NCBI RefSeq assembly: GCF_003583725.1
Contig: NZ_QXTF01000003.1
Location: forward strand, 172,093-236,092
Reading direction: 5' to 3'
DNA from: Sphingomonas edaphi
Lineage (GTDB): Bacteria; Pseudomonadota; Alphaproteobacteria; Sphingomonadales; Sphingomonadaceae
DNA: 64,000 nucleotides
Shown here: piece after piece, positions 61,266-64,000 of the stretch
Position numbering within the stretch: position 1 is the first letter of the stretch
How the letters are laid out: each line of letters opens with the position of its first letter
Position numbers and translations under genes: made by a program
The notes under the pieces: model-generated
What the model saw: the letters and a program-made list of their open reading frames with translations, nothing else
What the model was told of the DNA's origin: nothing
Database searches by the model: none

Positions 61266-61291
61266 CTTGACCCTCACACGGTGTCAAGCGG
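61266..61291 (+). promoter_or_regulatory. third MerR-type box, upstream of the reductase-like gene
   Basis: CTTGAC (61266-61271) and GTCAAG (61283-61288) form an inverted pair, with TTGACC at 61267-61272 as a possible -35. The -10 after a 19-base spacer (CACGAC) is poor. Confidence 0.35.
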
Positions 61292-61443
61292 CACGACTCG
61301 AGATCACGATCGACGAGCCTTCCTCCCTCGCTTGTCGCTCGTGCCCGGCCTCGCTCGCAAACATTGCTGCGCGAGAAGGAAAGCAGTCTTGCCCCCTCAG
61401 GACTGCTCTCCAAGCCGGGTGCATTTTTCTCAAGGAGAATGAG

Positions 61444-62109
61444 ATGTTGGAATCAACTTCTGTATTACGAGATGAAGGACCGGAGATCGGTGTCTTGGGC
61501 ACGGGTCGCATGGGCACTCGCCTGGCTGCCATGTTTGCTGGAGCCGGACGGCGGGTAGTTTTGGCGTCAAGAACGCCCTCCAGGGCGGCCGACATCGTTG
61601 CAAAGCTCAATATTCCAAGTCTGGTAGCAGGTTCATACGCTGAAGCACTTGGCGCCCCCGCGATACTACCAGCAATTTTCATTCGAGATGGTTTGCTCGA
61701 TTTAGTCGAGCAGAATGCCGAAGCGTTCGAAGGCAAACTCGTCATCGACATAAGCAATCCGTTCAATGACGACTATTCCGACTTCCTTACGCCTTGGGAT
61801 AGCAGTGGCGCCGAAGAACTCAGGAAATGCCTTCCCAGGGCGCGCCTTGTTGGCGCTTTCAAAAATGTCTTCTGGGCCGTGTTCGATGACCCGCTGTTCG
61901 ATGGCACCGCTAGCGACGTTCTCGTTGTTGGCGATGATGAGGATGCGAAACGCGAATTTTTCAGGCTGAGCGAGGGAACGCCGTTCAGGTACCTTGATGC
62001 AGGAGCCCTGAAAAATGCTCGCGCGATCGAACGCCTAACCATGATAACGGGGGCGCTTGGTAGAGACCTTGGCTCGTATCCGCGGATGAACTGGCGTCTC
62101 CTAGGTTAG
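61444..62109 (+). CDS. NADP-binding reductase-like protein (F420-dependent NADP reductase family)
   Basis: From ATG 61444 (after AAGGAGAATGAG) the protein has 221 residues. It has a Rossmann site (IGVLGTGRMGTRLAAMFAGAG, ASRTPSRAADIV) and FNDDYSDFLTPWDSSGAEEL, LVGAFKNVFWAVF and GALGRDLGSYPRMNWRLLG, which resemble NADPH-dependent F420 reductases and related imine-type enzymes. The cofactor is probably NADP; the substrate is unknown. A longer frame to 61267 crosses the MerR-type box. It sits just after copZ. Confidence 0.75.
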   Translation: MLESTSVLRDEGPEIGVLGTGRMGTRLAAMFAGAGRRVVLASRTPSRAADIVAKLNIPSLVAGSYAEALGAPAILPAIFIRDGLLDLVEQNAEAFEGKLVIDISNPFNDDYSDFLTPWDSSGAEELRKCLPRARLVGAFKNVFWAVFDDPLFDGTASDVLVVGDDEDAKREFFRLSEGTPFRYLDAGALKNARAIERLTMITGALGRDLGSYPRMNWRLLG

Positions 62110-62114
62110 GCGGC

Positions 62115-63626
62115 TTAAGCCAACCACGAACTTGCTGGGGGAGGGGCCAAGTTGCCACTCAGGATCGCACTCTGAATTGCGGCCATTTCGTCCGCCCAAT
62201 AGCGGTCGGCCTCAAGGTGAGGGGACAGGGCGCGGACCTTTTCGTGCAGGGCCTTCAGTGGCGCGCTGGTCGCCAGCGGCGCGTGATAGTCAACGCCCTG
62301 TGCCGCCGCGATCAACTCGACCGCGATAATGCCGGCGGCATTCTTCGCGATCTGCGCCGCTTTTCTCGCCGCGATCGGCGCCATCGAAACATGGTCTTCC
62401 TGGCCAGCGCTGGTGGGAATGGAGTCAACCGACGCAGGGAAAGCCAGCGTCTTGTTTTCGGACGTGAGCGCCGCGGCGGTGACCTGCGGGATCATCAGGC
62501 CGCTGTTCACGCCGCCGTCGTCGGTCAGGAAGGCTGGAAGGCCGCTCATCTTCGGATCGACCAGAACCGAGGTGCGGCGCTCAGACAGCGAGCCGACCTC
62601 GCACAGCGCCATTGCTATGATGTCGGCGGCGAAGGCGACGGGCTGGGCGTGGAAGTTGCCTCCACTGATGGCGATGTCCTCATCTTCGAAGACAATCGGA
62701 TTGTCGGTGACGGCTGCCGCCTCGATTTCCAGCGTGCGCGCGGCATTGACCAGAAGGTCAAGCGCGGCGCCCATCACCTGCGGCTGGCAGCGGAAGCTAT
62801 AGGGGTCCTGCACCCGGCCGCAACGATGGTGGCTGTCGACGATCGCGGAGCCATCAAGCAGCGCGCGAATGGTGCCGGCAACGCGGATCTGGCCCGGTTG
62901 GCCGCGTACCGCGCTGATGCGTCGGTCGAACGGCTTGATCGACCCCTTGAGCGCGTCGACCGACAACGCGCCGGCCGCAACGGCCGCACCGAACACCCGC
63001 TCGGCCATGAACAACGCATCGAGCGCGATCGCTGTCGACGCCTGAGTGCCGTTGATCAGCGCGAGCCCTTCCTTGGGACCAAGCACTAGCGGATTAAGGC
63101 CGATGCGGACCAAGGCGTCGCGCGCGGGCAAGAGATCTCCAGCAAGGTCGATGCGGCCCTCACCCAACAGAGCGGAGATGAGATGCGCAAGCGGGGCGAG
63201 GTCGCCGCTTGCGCCAACGCTGCCCTGGGAGGGGATCAGCGGCATTGCGTCGTGGTCGAGCAACGCCTGCAGCGCTTCGATTACCGCCGGCCGCACACCG
63301 GAATAGCCGCGGCCAAGGCCGAGCAGCTTCAGGACGATCATCAGCCGCGTGACCCGGCGGGGCAGCGCATCACCGAGCCCGCATGAGTGAGACAGGATCA
63401 GGTTGCGCTGAAGCTCCGCCAGCCGCTCGGCTGGGATGCGGGCGTTGGCCAGAAGACCAAAGCCCGTGTTGATGCCGTAGACGGTCTCGCCGCCGGCAAC
63501 GATGCGCTCGACAGATGCCGCCGATGCCCGGATGCGCGCGAGGCTGGCGTCGTCGAGTTTGGCGGGCGCGCCCTGCCACAGTTGACGCAAGGTCGCGAGG
63601 TCGATGGCTTCGGGGTTAAGCGCCAT
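62115..63626 (-). CDS. hutH: histidine ammonia-lyase
   Basis: From ATG 63626 the protein has 503 residues. The MIO cofactor comes from Ala-Ser-Gly in SVGASGDLAPLAH. GINTGFGLLANARI, RVTRLMIVLKLLGLGRGYSGVR and QEDHVSMAPIAARKA are the other family motifs. It removes ammonia from histidine to give urocanate. It follows hutU by 4 bases. The longer frame upstream is an overlap artefact. Confidence 0.95.
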   Translation of the reverse strand: MALNPEAIDLATLRQLWQGAPAKLDDASLARIRASAASVERIVAGGETVYGINTGFGLLANARIPAERLAELQRNLILSHSCGLGDALPRRVTRLMIVLKLLGLGRGYSGVRPAVIEALQALLDHDAMPLIPSQGSVGASGDLAPLAHLISALLGEGRIDLAGDLLPARDALVRIGLNPLVLGPKEGLALINGTQASTAIALDALFMAERVFGAAVAAGALSVDALKGSIKPFDRRISAVRGQPGQIRVAGTIRALLDGSAIVDSHHRCGRVQDPYSFRCQPQVMGAALDLLVNAARTLEIEAAAVTDNPIVFEDEDIAISGGNFHAQPVAFAADIIAMALCEVGSLSERRTSVLVDPKMSGLPAFLTDDGGVNSGLMIPQVTAAALTSENKTLAFPASVDSIPTSAGQEDHVSMAPIAARKAAQIAKNAAGIIAVELIAAAQGVDYHAPLATSAPLKALHEKVRALSPHLEADRYWADEMAAIQSAILSGNLAPPPASSWLA

Positions 63627-63630
63627 GATC

Positions 63631-64000
63631 TCAGCGTCCCACCATCGGCAGGTCGAGGCCCTGTTCGCGCGCGCAGTCGATGGCGATGTCATAGCCCGCG
63701 TCGGCGTGGCGCATGACGCCGGTGCCGGGGTCGTTCCACAGCACGCGCTCAAGCCGACGGGCTGCATCTTCGGTCCCGTCGGCGACGATCACCATCCCGC
63801 TATGCTGCGAATATCCCATGCCGACGCCGCCGCCATGATGGAGTGACACCCAAGTCGCGCCGGAGGCAGTGTTGAGAAGAGCGTTCAACAGCGGCCAGTC
63901 ACTGACTGCATCGCTGCCATCCATCATCGCCTCGGTCTCGCGGTTGGGCGAGGCGACGCTGCCGCTGTCGAGATGGTCGCGGCCAATGACGATCGGCGCG
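63631..64000 (-). CDS. hutU: urocanate hydratase, C-terminal part
   Basis: The stop is at 63631 and the frame runs off the window end. The visible part has [40 protein letters not shown], and the family tail [20 protein letters not shown]. HutU converts urocanate to imidazolone propionate, the step after hutH. The 5' part is outside the window. Confidence 0.9.
   Translation of the reverse strand, partial: APIVIGRDHLDSGSVASPNRETEAMMDGSDAVSDWPLLNALLNTASGATWVSLHHGGGVGMGYSQHSGMVIVADGTEDAARRLERVLWNDPGTGVMRHADAGYDIAIDCAREQGLDLPMVGR

Noticed and set aside
62217..63089. Plus-strand frame opposite hutH
   Set aside because: Antisense to hutH, which has all family motifs; the product is basic and featureless.
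1..64000. CRISPR array
   Set aside because: No regularly spaced identical repeats are seen; the recurring repeat modules are single and diverged.

Overview
The window is a GC-rich alphaproteobacterial chromosome segment, most likely from a member of the Sphingomonadales. The signs are the MerC-Zur-dxs gene order, a heme A synthase next to cutA, an alanine/proline-rich extension on ribosomal protein S9, an EL222-like LOV-HTH regulator, one EcfG-type GGAAC-N17-CGTT promoter, and a family of short intergenic repeats carrying GACCGCAATGGGTCG and GGGTGGAAAGCGGTCATT. This assignment is inference from sequence character, not from a database search.

Layout. Positions 1-22,000 are a patchy accessory zone. 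It holds a DUF167 tail, a TPR/glycosyltransferase-like protein, an orphan tyrosine recombinase, many small secreted or membrane proteins of unknown role, CorA, a PilZ protein, a PAS-GAF-HWE kinase, a wHTH regulator with its membrane partner, an erythromycin-esterase/hydrolase pair, Hsp20, a fasciclin protein, a LOV-HTH photoreceptor regulator and a membrane LytTR regulator. The intergenic repeats concentrate here. Positions 22,000-35,800 are core: csp, rplM-rpsI, ctaA-cutA, merC-zur-dxs, a tightly packed run through an EEP-family protein, tlyA, tspO, ubiK, ybjN, proC and ilvE, and then a GGDEF-EAL protein. At 35,866 lies tRNA-Gln, followed by a TIR-TPR gene. Positions 38,000-47,900 hold Kup, divergently paired with an unusual KdpD-like membrane sensor fused to a KdpE-like DNA-binding domain, a second copy of an alpha/beta hydrolase, prfC, an L,D-transpeptidase and a DUF302 protein.

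Positions 47,900-61,250 form a copper and thiol-redox block: an ScsB/DsbD-like reductase, a DsbA-like and a membrane TlpA-like protein, an OmpR/QseC-type two-component system, a DUF2231 membrane protein, two Cu P-type ATPases, CueR and a CopZ chaperone with MerR-type promoters. The window closes with a reductase-like protein and the hut genes (hutH complete, hutU cut by the window end).

The most interesting items are the KdpD-KdpE-like one-component fusion next to kup with its phospho-acceptor histidine replaced, the MITE-like three-module intergenic repeat, a duplicated hydrolase whose first copy has lost its canonical start, two genes that seem to start at CTG inside CTGA overlaps, and tandem CTTAAG boxes that may link the two-component system to the L,D-transpeptidase.
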